Assembly (NCBI RefSeq): GCF_009876115.1
Contig: NZ_WWSY01000003.1
Span: forward strand, 62,001 to 126,000
DNA: 64,000 nucleotides
Source of the DNA: Collinsella aerofaciens
GTDB taxonomy: Bacteria > Actinomycetota > Coriobacteriia > Coriobacteriales > Coriobacteriaceae
Direction: 5' to 3'
The notes under the pieces were generated by a model. It was not told the DNA's origin. It worked only from the letters and a program-made list of their open reading frames with translations, and made no database searches. The translations under genes and the position numbers were made by a program. Below are positions 42,028 to 51,168 of the stretch, piece after piece; within the stretch, counting starts at the first letter, position 1, and every line of letters starts with the position of its first letter.

Positions 42028-43215
42028 TCAGGAACGCGTTTTGCAAAAGGCTTTAAGCGCGGCCGTTACGGGGCCAGGCTGGAAACGTCGGCGCACATCG
42101 TCGAGACGCTCAGGAATATCGATGTGCTGCGGGCAGTGACGTGCGCATTTGCCGCATTTGACGCAATTGCTCACCAACTTGGGCTCACTCGTCCGCACCG
42201 CGCTCGCCGTAAAATACTGCGACAAGCCCGTAAACCAGCTGTGCGCATAGCTTGCGTTGTAGGCGGCGAAACACCCAGGGATATTGATGCCTTTGGGACA
42301 CGGCATGCAGTAGCCGCAGCCCGTACAGGGCACGCGATTCGATTTCTCAAACTCTCCCAGCACGCGTGCGATGGTATCGAGCTGCTCTGTCGTCATCGAA
42401 TTCGGCAGTGCGCGATCCGCCAATGCCACGTTCTCGTCCACCTGCGCGGTATCGGTCATGCCCGAAAGCAGCATCGTCACTTGAGGATGGTTCCACACCC
42501 ACGAAAGGCCCCAAGCAGCCGGCGACTTCAGGTACGGATCGCGTACATCATCGAGCACAGCGCGGGCCCGCGGCGGCAGCTTGCCCGCTAAACGCCCGCC
42601 CAGCAGCGGCTCCATCACAAACACCGCGAGCCCGCGCTCCGCAGCCGCCATGAGTCCCGCCGTCCCCGCTTGGTAGCGCTCTCCAGCGTAGTTGTACTGG
42701 ATCTGGCAAAAATCCCAGTCATACGCGTCAAGCATCGTGAGGAAGTCCGCCGCACTGCCGTGATACGAAAAACCTATCTGGCGAATACGCCCCGCAGCCT
42801 TTTGGTGCGCAATCCAGTCCTCGATGCCCAACGCCACCACGCGCTCCCACTGAGCGGGCGAGGTGATGTTGTGCATGAGGTAATAGTCGATATGGTCGGT
42901 CCGCAGGTGGCGCAGTTGCTCATCGAAGAACCGGTCGAAATCATCCGCGCACTTGCACGAAGTGTGCGGCAACTTAGTCGCCAGCAACACCCGGTCACGC
43001 AGCCCCAAGCGCTCAAGTGAGGCGCCCACGCACACCTCGTTACCGGGATAAAGATACGCAGTATCCAGATAATTAATCCCCTGTTCCACCGCACGGGAAA
43101 TGATGGCATCGGCCGTCTTCGCATCGGGGTGTCCCGGCGCACCGGGAAATCTCATGCAGCCCAGACCCAGAGCAGATATTCGGTTACCACTTTTGGGGTC
43201 AACGCGGTATTGCAC
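42028..43215 (-). CDS. Aldo/keto reductase with C-terminal 4Fe-4S ferredoxin domain
   Basis: A 395-residue protein. Residues 1-280 are an aldo/keto reductase: LGLGCMRFPG, the catalytic NYLDTAYLYPGNE (Asp, Tyr), LLATKLP (Lys) and DYYLMHNI (His). The C-terminal 110 residues have CTGCGYCMPCPKGINIPGC and CVKCGKCARHCPQHIDIP, two cysteine clusters as in related anaerobe reductases. The start is taken as GTG at 43215 (MQYRVDPKSG), four bases after AGGAGG; the ATG six codons earlier contains that ribosome site. Electron partner and substrate are unknown. Confidence 0.87.
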   Translation of the reverse strand: MQYRVDPKSGNRISALGLGCMRFPGAPGHPDAKTADAIISRAVEQGINYLDTAYLYPGNEVCVGASLERLGLRDRVLLATKLPHTSCKCADDFDRFFDEQLRHLRTDHIDYYLMHNITSPAQWERVVALGIEDWIAHQKAAGRIRQIGFSYHGSAADFLTMLDAYDWDFCQIQYNYAGERYQAGTAGLMAAAERGLAVFVMEPLLGGRLAGKLPPRARAVLDDVRDPYLKSPAAWGLSWVWNHPQVTMLLSGMTDTAQVDENVALADRALPNSMTTEQLDTIARVLGEFEKSNRVPCTGCGYCMPCPKGINIPGCFAAYNASYAHSWFTGLSQYFTASAVRTSEPKLVSNCVKCGKCARHCPQHIDIPERLDDVRRRFQPGPVTAALKAFCKTRS

Positions 43216-43431
43216 GGCCCCTCCTTTCGCCATCAGCGCCCCGGCAAGACGAAACACAATGGTCACGCGGCCGAAACATCGTGGAATCGCAATCGAGAAC
43301 GTATCGTAACGCAGCAGAAATCGAGCCGTCACGACACCGCTTTAACATCAGCAAAAAGCCCGATGAAAGGAGCAACAAACAAATACAGCCATCCGGTGCA
43401 CGCAGCATGGTCCGGCGGCATACAATCCATC

Positions 43432-43458
43432 AGGCGCCCTTTACGCGGGCGCCTTTTA
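43432..43458 (+). terminator. Terminator-like hairpin in the leader of the PanE-like gene
   Basis: AGGCGCCC and GGGCGCCT form an 8-bp stem followed by TTTTA, ending just before the GGGGAG ribosome site. No plus-strand gene lies upstream within 1 kb, so it may act as an attenuator. Confidence 0.55.
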
Positions 43459-43476
43459 TATGGGGAGATGATTCAC

Positions 43477-44391
43477 ATGCACATCAACAAGGTCGCCTTT
43501 ATCGGCAAGGGCGGCGTCGGCCTGCTCTACGGCAGTATGATTGCCAAGGCCCTCGGCAATGACGCCGTCGAATACGTTATGGATGACGCCCGTTTTGAGC
43601 GTCACGCAAACGATGCGCTCACCGTCAACGACAAGCCCTGTGCGCTCAAGTCCGTCCGCGCCAGCAAGGCAACGCCCGCCGATCTGGTCATCCTGACGGT
43701 CAAGACCACCGGTCTCGACCAAGCACTCAAGACTATGGAGCGCGTCGTGGGACCCAACACGCTCATCGCCTCGCTGTGCAACGGCATCACGAGCGAGCAA
43801 AAGATTGCCGAGCGCTTTGGCTGGGAGCATACCGTTCTTGGTATTTGCCAGGGTATGGACGCCGTGTTCCTCAACGGAGAGCTCACCTTTACCAACACGG
43901 GCGAAATCCGCTTTGGCGCGGCGGCCGGTACGGACCCCGCAACCATCACCGCAATCGACGAGCTCTACACGCGCTGCGGCATCGCCCATACCGTCGAGAG
44001 CGACATTGCGCACCGCATGTGGGCCAAACTCATGCTCAACGACGGCATCAACCAGACCTGCATGGCCTACGGCGGCACGTACGGAAGTGCCACGGAGCCG
44101 GGCTCCGAGCAGCGTCGCTGCCTTGTTTCCGCCATGCGCGAAACGCTTGCGGTCGCCAACGCCGAGGGCGTTGAGCTGACCGAGGCAGACCTGACGCAGA
44201 TGGTGCACCTCATCGAAGGAATCGATCCCGCCGGCATGCCCTCGATGGCGCAAGACCGCGTCGCGCGGCGCAAAACCGAGGTCGAGGAGTTCGCCGGCAC
44301 CATCTGCCGTCTGGCGGCCAAGCACGATATCCAGGCGCCGCAGAACGAATGGCTCTATCAGCGCATTCGCGATATCGAGGCAAGCTGGTAG
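43477..44391 (+). CDS. Ketopantoate reductase family (PanE/ApbA) protein
   Basis: A 304-residue NADPH-dependent reductase. KVAFIGKGGVGLLYGSMIAKAL is the nucleotide loop, VILTVKTTGLDQAL and SLCNGITSEQKIAERFG are family motifs, and HRMWAKLMLNDGINQTCMAYGG holds the catalytic lysine and asparagine region. The family reduces 2-dehydropantoate or related 2-oxoacids. With no other pantothenate gene nearby, true PanE function is not assured. ATG at 43477 follows GGGGAG by nine bases; a second start is possible three codons upstream. Confidence 0.83.
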   Translation: MHINKVAFIGKGGVGLLYGSMIAKALGNDAVEYVMDDARFERHANDALTVNDKPCALKSVRASKATPADLVILTVKTTGLDQALKTMERVVGPNTLIASLCNGITSEQKIAERFGWEHTVLGICQGMDAVFLNGELTFTNTGEIRFGAAAGTDPATITAIDELYTRCGIAHTVESDIAHRMWAKLMLNDGINQTCMAYGGTYGSATEPGSEQRRCLVSAMRETLAVANAEGVELTEADLTQMVHLIEGIDPAGMPSMAQDRVARRKTEVEEFAGTICRLAAKHDIQAPQNEWLYQRIRDIEASW

Positions 44392-44424
44392 CGCCCGACT
44401 CACCACGTCAACAGACTCAACAGC

Positions 44425-44461
44425 AAAGCCGCCGCAAGGGCACTCCCCTTACGGCGGCTTT
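44425..44461 (+). terminator. Intrinsic terminator after the PanE-like gene
   Basis: AAAGCCGCCG and CGGCGGCTTT enclose a second small stem AAGGG/CCCTT, 34 bases past the stop codon. Confidence 0.7.
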
Positions 44462-44498
44462 CATCTTCATCTATAACCAGTAGTCGATGTCCCGACGG

Positions 44499-44705
44499 TT
44501 AGAGCTGCGACTCCGAGGCCTGGCCCTCATCGTCGCGACAAAGGACTACACCCGCGCTTCCCAGCAGTGCGGCTACGATCAGCGCGCCGACCACGATTGG
44601 AGCAGCCCCACAAGAACCCTGCATGCCCGCGACGAGCGCGGTCGTAGGACCAAGACAACCAAGCACCAATGCGACGGCGGCGACGGCGATATCTCGAGCG
44701 TTCAC
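44499..44705 (-). CDS. Small two-helix membrane protein
   Basis: A 68-residue protein starting MNARDIAVAAVALVLGCLGP with a second helix APIVVGALIVAALLGSAGVVL and a polar tail CRDDEGQASESQL. The start is GTG at 44705, ten bases after GGAGG. No family is recognised. It stands alone between convergent and parallel neighbours. Confidence 0.55.
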   Translation of the reverse strand: MNARDIAVAAVALVLGCLGPTTALVAGMQGSCGAAPIVVGALIVAALLGSAGVVLCRDDEGQASESQL

Positions 44706-44892
44706 AAGACCACATCCTCCAAGAGAAAGACCTTATTTCTCATGAACTAGTGTGCCCCGCGCCCATATGCGCGGCGTACCGCCACGGTAAGCGCTCTGTT
44801 AACTCAAACACGCACAAAAAACGAACGCCCTTACGTTGCCCAAAGGCTCGGTAAAGACGCCCGCCCGTCATGTCCTATTGGCTTATGGCAGA

Positions 44893-45669
44893 TTACCAGC
44901 CAGTGTAGTAGTCGGTAGTTCCGGCTGCGCAGCCGGAGTCATAGACCTTGCACTCGCCCTTGGATCCGGTAAACGTGGAGCCCTGAGCCTTATCGCCCGC
45001 GGCCACGACGTAGTAACCATCGGAATCGCGCCAAAAGCCCTCGGAATCCTGGGTCCACTCGCCCGTGCGGTGGTGATACAACACGTTGCTGCTGTAATAA
45101 GTCTCACGACGACCGTTATAGTTATTGACGCCGCTCGAGCGCGTCAGGCCGGAGCCGTTCGCGTAATATACAGCAGACGCGTAAGACGAACCGGAGCCGG
45201 CGTTGTAATGCGAAGCCTGAACGGCCTCAGCGGCCTCGGCTTCGGCTGCGGCAGCCTCGAGCGCCTCGCGCTTGGCATCCTCGAGCGTGGAGCGAAGCTC
45301 GTCGAGCTCGGTCGACTTGGCGTCGACCTCCCCCATCGTCAACAGGCTACCCGCACCGTCGATGCAACCCTGCAACACAGCGCGCTCGTCATCGGTGGCA
45401 TAGTCGCCATACATATTCATAATGATCTGAGCGCGCATCTCCAGGGAATCGCGCTTTGCCCCCATCGAGGCGTTCCACTCCTGCATAGAGCCATAACCGT
45501 CGCCGCGGTAGTCGACGGGCTGCACCAGCGTCGCCTCGGACGGCGTAGATCCAACCGTATCGGATAGTGTTGCCGCGTGGGCATCAGTTGCGCCGGCGCC
45601 CGCCAAAAGTGCCACGGTCAGAGCGGCGGAAAGGGCGGCGACTATCGGTTTTCGTGAATCGATCCTCAT
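44893..45669 (-). CDS. Secreted protein with coiled-coil middle and C-terminal beta-barrel-like domain
   Basis: A 258-residue exported protein. The signal peptide is MRIDSRKPIVAALSAALTVA ending near AHA-A. Residues 105-150 form an Ala/Glu-rich coiled coil (ELDELRSTLEDAKREALEAA). The C-terminal 75 residues (GEWTQDSEGFWRDSDGYYVV, STFTGSKGECKVYDSGC) resemble 3D/DPBB-type domains found in cell-wall enzymes, but the fold is not certain. Possibly a peptidoglycan-associated protein. GGAGG lies 11 bases from the ATG. Confidence 0.7.
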   Translation of the reverse strand: MRIDSRKPIVAALSAALTVALLAGAGATDAHAATLSDTVGSTPSEATLVQPVDYRGDGYGSMQEWNASMGAKRDSLEMRAQIIMNMYGDYATDDERAVLQGCIDGAGSLLTMGEVDAKSTELDELRSTLEDAKREALEAAAAEAEAAEAVQASHYNAGSGSSYASAVYYANGSGLTRSSGVNNYNGRRETYYSSNVLYHHRTGEWTQDSEGFWRDSDGYYVVAAGDKAQGSTFTGSKGECKVYDSGCAAGTTDYYTGW

Positions 45670-45881
45670 GTAGCTGGAAACCTCCGTAGTGCGTTTTTTG
45701 CTGCGTTTGAGCTGCGTGTGATTCGATCGCGCTGCATAGTACCCCGAGCAAATCGCGACCTGCGGTTTTACTCAAAAGGCGCACGTCAATTGCGTAAAAC
45801 TCACATCCACTCAACAGGAGTTTTCCATAACTCGAATGCATAAAGCGTGTCAAAAACCCTGTTTTTGCACCCTCTCTATGC
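45670..45881. other. Intergenic region with one small hairpin
   Basis: Together with the metY terminator this is 313 bases without a gene. It holds a short AAAACTC/GAGTTTT hairpin at 45796-45824 and the promoter region of the secreted-protein gene; nothing else is recognised. Confidence 0.5.
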
Positions 45882-45922
45882 AAAAAAGGCGCCTGTGCAA
45901 CCATTGTTCGCACAGGCGCCTT
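45882..45922 (-). terminator. Intrinsic terminator after metY
   Basis: AAGGCGCCTGTGC and GCACAGGCGCCTT form a 13-bp perfect stem followed on the minus strand by TTTTGC. Confidence 0.88.
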
Positions 45923-45982
45923 GAGCAGGCATTTTATGCAGTTATACCTATCGAGTCGCAAGGGGTCCTTGCACAAGTCGCC

Positions 45983-47293
45983 TTACTCGTCCAGCGAGGC
46001 GAAGGCCTGCTTCAGATCCCAAATGATATCCTCGGCGTTCTCGGTGCCGATGGAAAGACGGATCGTGGAGGGCGTGATGTTCTGCTCGGCGAGCTCCTCG
46101 GCAGAGAGCTGGGAGTGCGTAGTGGTAGCCGGGTGTACGACGAGCGACTTGACGTCCGCCACGTTGGCGAGCAGCGAGAACACCTGCAAGTGGTCGATGA
46201 ACTTCCATGCAGCCTCTTGGCCGCCCTTGATCTCGAAGGTGAAAATCGAGGCACCGCCGTTGGGGAAGTACTTCTGATAGAGCTCGTGATCGGGGTGCTC
46301 AGGCAGGCTCGGGTGGTTCACCTTGGCGACGTGGCTGTCACCAGCCAGGAACTCAACGACCTTCTTGGTGTTCTCGACATGACGGTCGACGCGCAGCGAC
46401 AGAGTCTCGGTGCCCTGGAGCAGGACCCAGGCGTTGAACGGGCTAATGCAAGCGCCCTCGTCACGCAGCAGGATAGCGCGGACATAGGTTGCGAAGGCGG
46501 CGGGACCGGCAGCCTCGGCAAACGAAACACCGTGGTAGGAGGGGTTGGGCTCAGCGATCTGGGCGTACTTGCCACTCGCCTTCCAATCGAAGTTACCGCC
46601 GTCGACGATCACACCGCCCAGCGAGGTGCCGTGGCCGCCGATGAACTTGGTTGCGGAGTGGACGACGATGTTGGCTCCATGCTCCAGCGGGCGGAACAGA
46701 TACGGGGTGCCGAAGGTGTTGTCGACGACAACCGGCAGACCGTGCTTCTTGGCGATCTCGGAAATGGCGTCGATGTTGGGGATGTCGGAGTTGGGGTTGC
46801 CGAGCGTCTCGAGATAGATGACCGTGGTGTTGTCCTTGATGGCACCCTCGACCTCTTCCAGGTTATGGGCATCGACAAACGTGGTCTCGACGCCAAACTG
46901 GGAAAGCGTATGCTCCAGCAAGTTGTAGGAACCGCCGTAGATAGTCTTCTGAGCCACCACGTGGTCACCGGCCTGGGCAAGAGCCTGCAGGGTATAGGTG
47001 ATGGCGGCGGCACCGGAGGCGACGGCAAGACCCGCCACGCCACCCTCGAGTGCGGCGATACGGTCCTCGAAGACGCCCTGAGTGGAGTTGGTCAGACGGC
47101 CGTAGATGTTACCGGCGTCGGCAAGGCCAAAGCGGTCGGCAGCGTGCTGGGAGTTGCGGAATACATAGCTCGTGGTCTGGTAGATAGGCACGGCACGGGA
47201 GTCGGATGCAGGATCGGCACTCTCCTGGCCAACGTGCAGCTGCAGGGTATCGAAACCAAAGGTGTGCTCGGGGTTGTTGATGAACTGGCTCAT
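45983..47293 (-). CDS. metY: O-acetylhomoserine aminocarboxypropyltransferase / sulfhydrylase
   Basis: A 436-residue PLP enzyme of the Cys/Met metabolism family. FDTLQLHVGQESADPASDSRAVPIYQTTSYVF is the MetY signature; VVHSATKFIGGHGTSLGG holds the PLP lysine. It makes homocysteine from O-acetylhomoserine and sulfide. AAGGAG precedes the ATG. A short Cys/Met/Arg-containing leader ORF lies in the 5' region and a LysR-type regulator is divergently encoded, so sulfur-amino-acid control is likely. Confidence 0.94.
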   Translation of the reverse strand: MSQFINNPEHTFGFDTLQLHVGQESADPASDSRAVPIYQTTSYVFRNSQHAADRFGLADAGNIYGRLTNSTQGVFEDRIAALEGGVAGLAVASGAAAITYTLQALAQAGDHVVAQKTIYGGSYNLLEHTLSQFGVETTFVDAHNLEEVEGAIKDNTTVIYLETLGNPNSDIPNIDAISEIAKKHGLPVVVDNTFGTPYLFRPLEHGANIVVHSATKFIGGHGTSLGGVIVDGGNFDWKASGKYAQIAEPNPSYHGVSFAEAAGPAAFATYVRAILLRDEGACISPFNAWVLLQGTETLSLRVDRHVENTKKVVEFLAGDSHVAKVNHPSLPEHPDHELYQKYFPNGGASIFTFEIKGGQEAAWKFIDHLQVFSLLANVADVKSLVVHPATTTHSQLSAEELAEQNITPSTIRLSIGTENAEDIIWDLKQAFASLDE

Positions 47294-47354
47294 GATGATC
47301 TCCTTGATCGAATAAAAGTAATAAGAGTAAGAGAAGTAAGTCGCTGTCTCCTGA

Positions 47355-47408
47355 TCACGCCGACGGGCGCAAACAGGAGCCCGGCATTCGTCTTGGTAAG
47401 CAATTCAT
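47355..47408 (-). CDS. Putative 17-residue leader peptide upstream of metY
   Basis: The ORF reads MNCLPRRMPGSCLRPSA and has a strong GGGAGG seven bases upstream of its ATG, 62 bases before metY. It contains two Cys, one internal Met and several Arg codons. Short Cys-containing leader peptides controlling sulfur genes are known in Actinobacteria. CTCCTG/CAGGAG segments around its end could form alternative stems. The ORF and ribosome site are seen; regulation is inferred. Confidence 0.45.
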   Translation of the reverse strand: MNCLPRRMPGSCLRPSA

Positions 47409-47525
47409 ATGCGGGCCTCCCTTCGCATCCCGGTTTCGTGGTTGGCTTAATTACCTACCGCCTTTGTGTGTTTTGAATAGTACGAGCATTGTTTCCCTCG
47501 GTCAATCACTTAAAAGCGCTAACCT

Positions 47526-47546
47526 GTTATCGGTTTTGTAGATAAC
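47526..47546. promoter_or_regulatory. LysR-type operator between metY and its divergent regulator
   Basis: GTTATC-N9-GATAAC, a perfect inverted repeat with the T-N11-A layout of LysR sites, 20 bases upstream of the regulator start. Confidence 0.55.
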
Positions 47547-47566
47547 ACTCGAAAGGATGGGCGCCG

Positions 47567-48505
47567 ATGACCCTCCAGCAGCTTCGCTTTTTGATCGCCG
47601 TGGCAGAGTCCGGTTCGATCAACGCCGCAGCCCAGCGCCTCTATACGGCACAGTCCAATATCTCCAATGCCGTCAAAAGCCTAGAGCAGGAACTTCATAT
47701 CGAAATCTTTACGCGCTCTAGCCGCGGTGTTGCACTCACCAACGACGGCACCGAGCTTTTGGGTTATGCACGCCAGGTCGTAGAGCAGGCCGACATGCTC
47801 GAGGCCCGCTACGAGGACGGCGGTACACCTCAGGCCCGCCTTGCCATCTCGGCCCAACACTACGCGTTCTCGGTCGAGGCCTTCGTCAACGTCGTCGAGC
47901 GCTGCCGCGACAGCAAGTTCGAGTTCATCATGCGCGAGACCACCACAGCGCAGATCATCGACGACGTGCGCGCGTTTCGCAGCGATATCGGCATCCTCTA
48001 TCTGGATGACTTTAATACCCGTGTCTTGCAGAAGGCCTTTACCGATGCCCGGGCGAGCTTTCATCCCCTCTTTGATGCAAAAGTCCACGTGTTCGTCAGC
48101 GAGCGCCACCCGCTCGCCCGCCGCCCGCAACTGTCCCTTGCCGACCTTACGCCCTATACGCGCTACAGCTTTGAGCAAGGCACCTCGAACTCCTTCTATT
48201 ACGCCGAGGAACCGTTTAGTTATATTCCCTGCAACCGCAATATCCGCGTATCCGACCGCGGGACGCTCACCAACCTGCTTATCACCTCGAACGGCTATGC
48301 GCTGTCGACCGGCGTACTCTCCAGCGAAATGCAGTGGGGCATGGCCTCGATCCCCTTGGCAGACGCCCCGACGATGCATGTGGGCTACATCATGCATGAC
48401 GACCGCAAGCCCTCTCCCCTCTTGCAGCAATACCTCGACGAGCTCAACCGCATCATCCATGCCAACCAACTGTCGGAAGACGGGGTAGAAATCGTAAATT
48501 GCTAG
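47567..48505 (+). CDS. LysR-family transcriptional regulator
   Basis: A 312-residue regulator. The N-terminal winged helix (TLQQLRFLIAVAESGSINAAAQRLYTAQSNISNAVKSLEQEL) is typical; residues 90-300 form the effector domain. It is divergent from metY with a shared palindromic site, so control of sulfur assimilation is the natural guess. The ligand is unknown. Confidence 0.9.
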   Translation: MTLQQLRFLIAVAESGSINAAAQRLYTAQSNISNAVKSLEQELHIEIFTRSSRGVALTNDGTELLGYARQVVEQADMLEARYEDGGTPQARLAISAQHYAFSVEAFVNVVERCRDSKFEFIMRETTTAQIIDDVRAFRSDIGILYLDDFNTRVLQKAFTDARASFHPLFDAKVHVFVSERHPLARRPQLSLADLTPYTRYSFEQGTSNSFYYAEEPFSYIPCNRNIRVSDRGTLTNLLITSNGYALSTGVLSSEMQWGMASIPLADAPTMHVGYIMHDDRKPSPLLQQYLDELNRIIHANQLSEDGVEIVNC

Positions 48506-48568
48506 CCCCCGGCGGGCATGGCGCTACAATGGTCACTCGCACGAAACATACCCAACGAAAGGAACCAT

Positions 48569-49054
48569 GTGAAGGTCATCATCTATACCGACGGCTCGGC
48601 CCGATCAAATCCGGGACGCGGCGGCTACGGCGCCGTGCTCAAATACACCAACCCCGCCGGCAAGACCTTCACCTCCGAACTTTCGCGCGGTTACGCCAAG
48701 ACCACCAACAACCGCATGGAGCTCATGGCGGTCATCGTAGCGCTCGAGGCGCTCAACCGCCCCTGCGACGTCGAAGTCCATTCCGATTCGCAGTACGTCG
48801 TCAACGCCTTCAACAAACACTGGATTGACGGATGGAAAAAACGCGGATGGAAAACCGCCAACAAGCAGCCTGTCAAGAACCGCGATCTGTGGGAGCGCCT
48901 GCTCACCGCAAAGAGCAAGCACAAGGTTGAATTCATCTGGGTTAAGGGTCACGCCGGCCATGAGCTCAACGAGCGCTGCGACGAGCTTGCCACCACGGCG
49001 GCCGACGGCAGCAACCTCGATATCGACACCGGCTTTAACGAGAGCGACCTGTAA
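48569..49054 (+). CDS. rnhA: Ribonuclease HI
   Basis: A 161-residue nuclease degrading RNA in RNA-DNA hybrids. The catalytic residues appear in [46 protein letters not shown] and [36 protein letters not shown] is the basic protrusion. GTG at 48569 is chosen because AAAGGA lies five bases before it. Confidence 0.95.
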   Translation: MKVIIYTDGSARSNPGRGGYGAVLKYTNPAGKTFTSELSRGYAKTTNNRMELMAVIVALEALNRPCDVEVHSDSQYVVNAFNKHWIDGWKKRGWKTANKQPVKNRDLWERLLTAKSKHKVEFIWVKGHAGHELNERCDELATTAADGSNLDIDTGFNESDL

Positions 49055-49129
49055 CGGCGTTTTCGCACGCCATTTCCTGCCCCCTCGCGCTACACTCATC
49101 CTGTAAACCGAACGGCACGAGGGGGATAC

Positions 49130-50236
49130 ATGCTGCGTATAGCGACCATCGGCACATCCATGATTACCGACGACTTTATCCAGGTCGTCAACGCCAACGA
49201 CCAAGCCGCGTTTGTGGGCACGCTCTCGCGCGATGCAGATCGCGGTGCTGCCTTTACCGCCGAGCGCGGTGGCGAGCGAAACTTTACTTCACTCGATGAG
49301 CTCGCGGCAGCCGACGACGTCGACGCCGTCTACATCGGCAGCCCTAACGCACTTCACTACGAGCAGGCCCTTGCCTGCATCGCCGGTGGCAAGCACGTCA
49401 TCGTCGAGAAGCCCTTCTGCGCCACCGAGGCGCAGGCGCTGGAAGTCTTCCGCGCTGCCGAGGCAGCAGGTGTCGTGGCCCTCGAGGCCATGCGTCCCCT
49501 CCACGATCCCGCCTTCCACGCCATCGAGGACGCCCTGGGCGAGATCGCCCCCATCCGCCGCGCCTCATTGCGCTTTGGCAAGTATTCCTCGCGCTACAAC
49601 GAGATTCTCGCGGGACGCGCCACCAATATCTTCGACTGCAACATGGCATCGGGTTCCCTCATGGATATTGGCGTCTACACCGTCGAGCCCATGGTCGAGA
49701 TTTTCGGCATGCCCTCCGGCCTTACGAGCATGGCTACTCTGCTCGACCCCACCACGCGACAGCTCACGCACGGCCCCATCGATGGCTGCGGTTCCATCCT
49801 CGCCAGCTACGGCGGTGGCCGTATCTCCGTCGAACTCGCGCACTCCAAAATTACGAATGACCTACTGCCCTCGCAGATCGAAGGCGAGCGTGGCACTATC
49901 CAGATTGACCATCTGTCAACGCCCCGCAACGTCCGCATCGACTATCGCGGCGACGTCGTACGCGGCTCGGCGACCGAGCCGCCGCGCGAACAGAGCGACA
50001 ACGGTCGCGTGCTCGACCTGCCCAAATCGAGCAACACCATGGAATACGAACTCACAGACTTTATCACCGCCATCGGCGGCATCGATAACGTCAAGGAAGA
50101 GCTTTGGGAGACCCCGGCGGGACGCCACGAGCTTGGCCACTACCGCGATGTCACGCTCGTCTCACTACGCATCATGGATGCCGTGCGTCAGCAGGCCGGC
50201 ATAACCTTCCCGGCCGACGCAGGCAAGCAGGCATAA
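49130..50236 (+). CDS. Gfo/Idh/MocA family oxidoreductase
   Basis: A 368-residue NAD(P)-dependent enzyme. The start LRIATIGTSMITDDFIQVVN and SPNALHYEQALACIAGGKHVIVEKPFCATEAQA (EKP motif) match scyllo-inositol/galactose-type oxidoreductases; GSLMDIGVYTVEPMVEIFG is the second-domain motif. Its substrate is unknown. The acylphosphatase gene starts two bases after its stop, so they are probably co-transcribed. Confidence 0.86.
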   Translation: MLRIATIGTSMITDDFIQVVNANDQAAFVGTLSRDADRGAAFTAERGGERNFTSLDELAAADDVDAVYIGSPNALHYEQALACIAGGKHVIVEKPFCATEAQALEVFRAAEAAGVVALEAMRPLHDPAFHAIEDALGEIAPIRRASLRFGKYSSRYNEILAGRATNIFDCNMASGSLMDIGVYTVEPMVEIFGMPSGLTSMATLLDPTTRQLTHGPIDGCGSILASYGGGRISVELAHSKITNDLLPSQIEGERGTIQIDHLSTPRNVRIDYRGDVVRGSATEPPREQSDNGRVLDLPKSSNTMEYELTDFITAIGGIDNVKEELWETPAGRHELGHYRDVTLVSLRIMDAVRQQAGITFPADAGKQA

Positions 50237-50238
50237 CG

Positions 50239-50649
50239 ATGGGCCTCTTTGATACGTTCTTCTCCAGCGTCACCGGCGGCAGTCGAGAGCCTCAAAAACC
50301 ATCAAACGTCGAGCTCGAGCTGCGCCGCAGGCTTACTGTGCTCGCAAGCGACGAGGCCACTCAAGACACTCCCCTGCGCTATTTCCTGCGCTGGGAGGGG
50401 CAAGTCCAAGGCGTTGGTTTTCGCTTTACCAACAACAACCTCGCGCAGGCACGCGCACTCACCGGCTGGGTGCGTAACATGGAAGACGGCTCAGTCGAGA
50501 TGGAGATACAGGGAGCTCCGGCAGACATCCTATCTCATCTCGAGGCGCTCCATGTCTCCTACGAGCGCATGGGAACGCGTTTTCGCCTCGTAGATGCCCA
50601 GGCCCGAGCCCCACTTGCCAATGAAGACGGTTTCACTCCTCATTATTAG
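50239..50649 (+). CDS. Acylphosphatase (with N-terminal extension)
   Basis: A 136-residue protein. Residues 45-130 are an acylphosphatase fold: LRWEGQVQGVGFRFTNNNLA has the catalytic arginine and LTGWVRNMEDGSVEMEIQG the catalytic asparagine. Typical enzymes are about 90 residues; the N-terminal 44 residues (MGLFDTFFSSVTGGSREPQK onward) are an addition. It hydrolyses acyl phosphates. Confidence 0.87.
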   Translation: MGLFDTFFSSVTGGSREPQKPSNVELELRRRLTVLASDEATQDTPLRYFLRWEGQVQGVGFRFTNNNLAQARALTGWVRNMEDGSVEMEIQGAPADILSHLEALHVSYERMGTRFRLVDAQARAPLANEDGFTPHY

Positions 50650-50710
50650 TATTGTGTGCTAAATACGGTATCATTTACCTACGACCGTTGATAGAAAAGA
50701 GGCGAGGCGC

Positions 50711-51091
50711 ATGGCGGTGCAAAGAAGGAATACCAAGCAGCGAAAGCTGGTCCTTGACGCCGTGCGCCAAAGCTATAACCATCCCACCGCCGACGAAATC
50801 TACAACGCCGTGCGCGAACAGGATGACAAGATCAGCCGCGGCACGGTCTACCGCAACCTCAATCTCTTGGCAGATGCCGGAGAAATCCTCTCGATCAAGA
50901 CGCCGGGCGGGAGTCGCTTCGATCGTACCATCGAGCCGCATGCGCATATCATCTGCACCTCGTGCAGCCGCGTCATCGACGTACCGCTCCCCTTCGATGC
51001 CCAGCTCGACGCCAAAGCGTCCGAGCAAATCGGCTGGCACGTCACGTCGCACTACACCATCTTCGAGGGTCTCTGCCCCGACTGCCGGTAG
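50711..51091 (+). CDS. Fur-family metal-dependent regulator
   Basis: A 126-residue Fur/PerR-like repressor: NTKQRKLVLDAVRQSYNHPTADEIYNAV and ISRGTVYRNLNLLADAGEI form the DNA-binding domain; PHAHIICTSCSRVIDV carries a His and the first CxxC, and CPDC at the end the second CxxC zinc site. It could sense iron, peroxide or zinc; the sequence does not decide which. Confidence 0.9.
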   Translation: MAVQRRNTKQRKLVLDAVRQSYNHPTADEIYNAVREQDDKISRGTVYRNLNLLADAGEILSIKTPGGSRFDRTIEPHAHIICTSCSRVIDVPLPFDAQLDAKASEQIGWHVTSHYTIFEGLCPDCR

Positions 51092-51094
51092 ATG

Positions 51095-51165
51095 TTTGGG
51101 ACATGCCTTAAAATCCACCTTTCCGCACTTTGCAGCAAAAAGTAGATTTCTAGACATGTCCCAAA
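51095..51165. repeat. 71-bp imperfect palindrome between convergent genes
   Basis: TTTGGGACATG and CATGTCCCAAA are exact ends; the inner parts (AAAATCCACC versus GTAGATTT) pair imperfectly. It lies between fur and the HAD gene and may serve both as a terminator. Confidence 0.6.
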
Positions 51166-51168
51166 TGT

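Noticed and set aside
43233..43476. T-box or riboswitch in the PanE-like leader
   Set aside because: No T-box GGTGG motif or known aptamer pattern is seen; only the terminator-like hairpin is supported.
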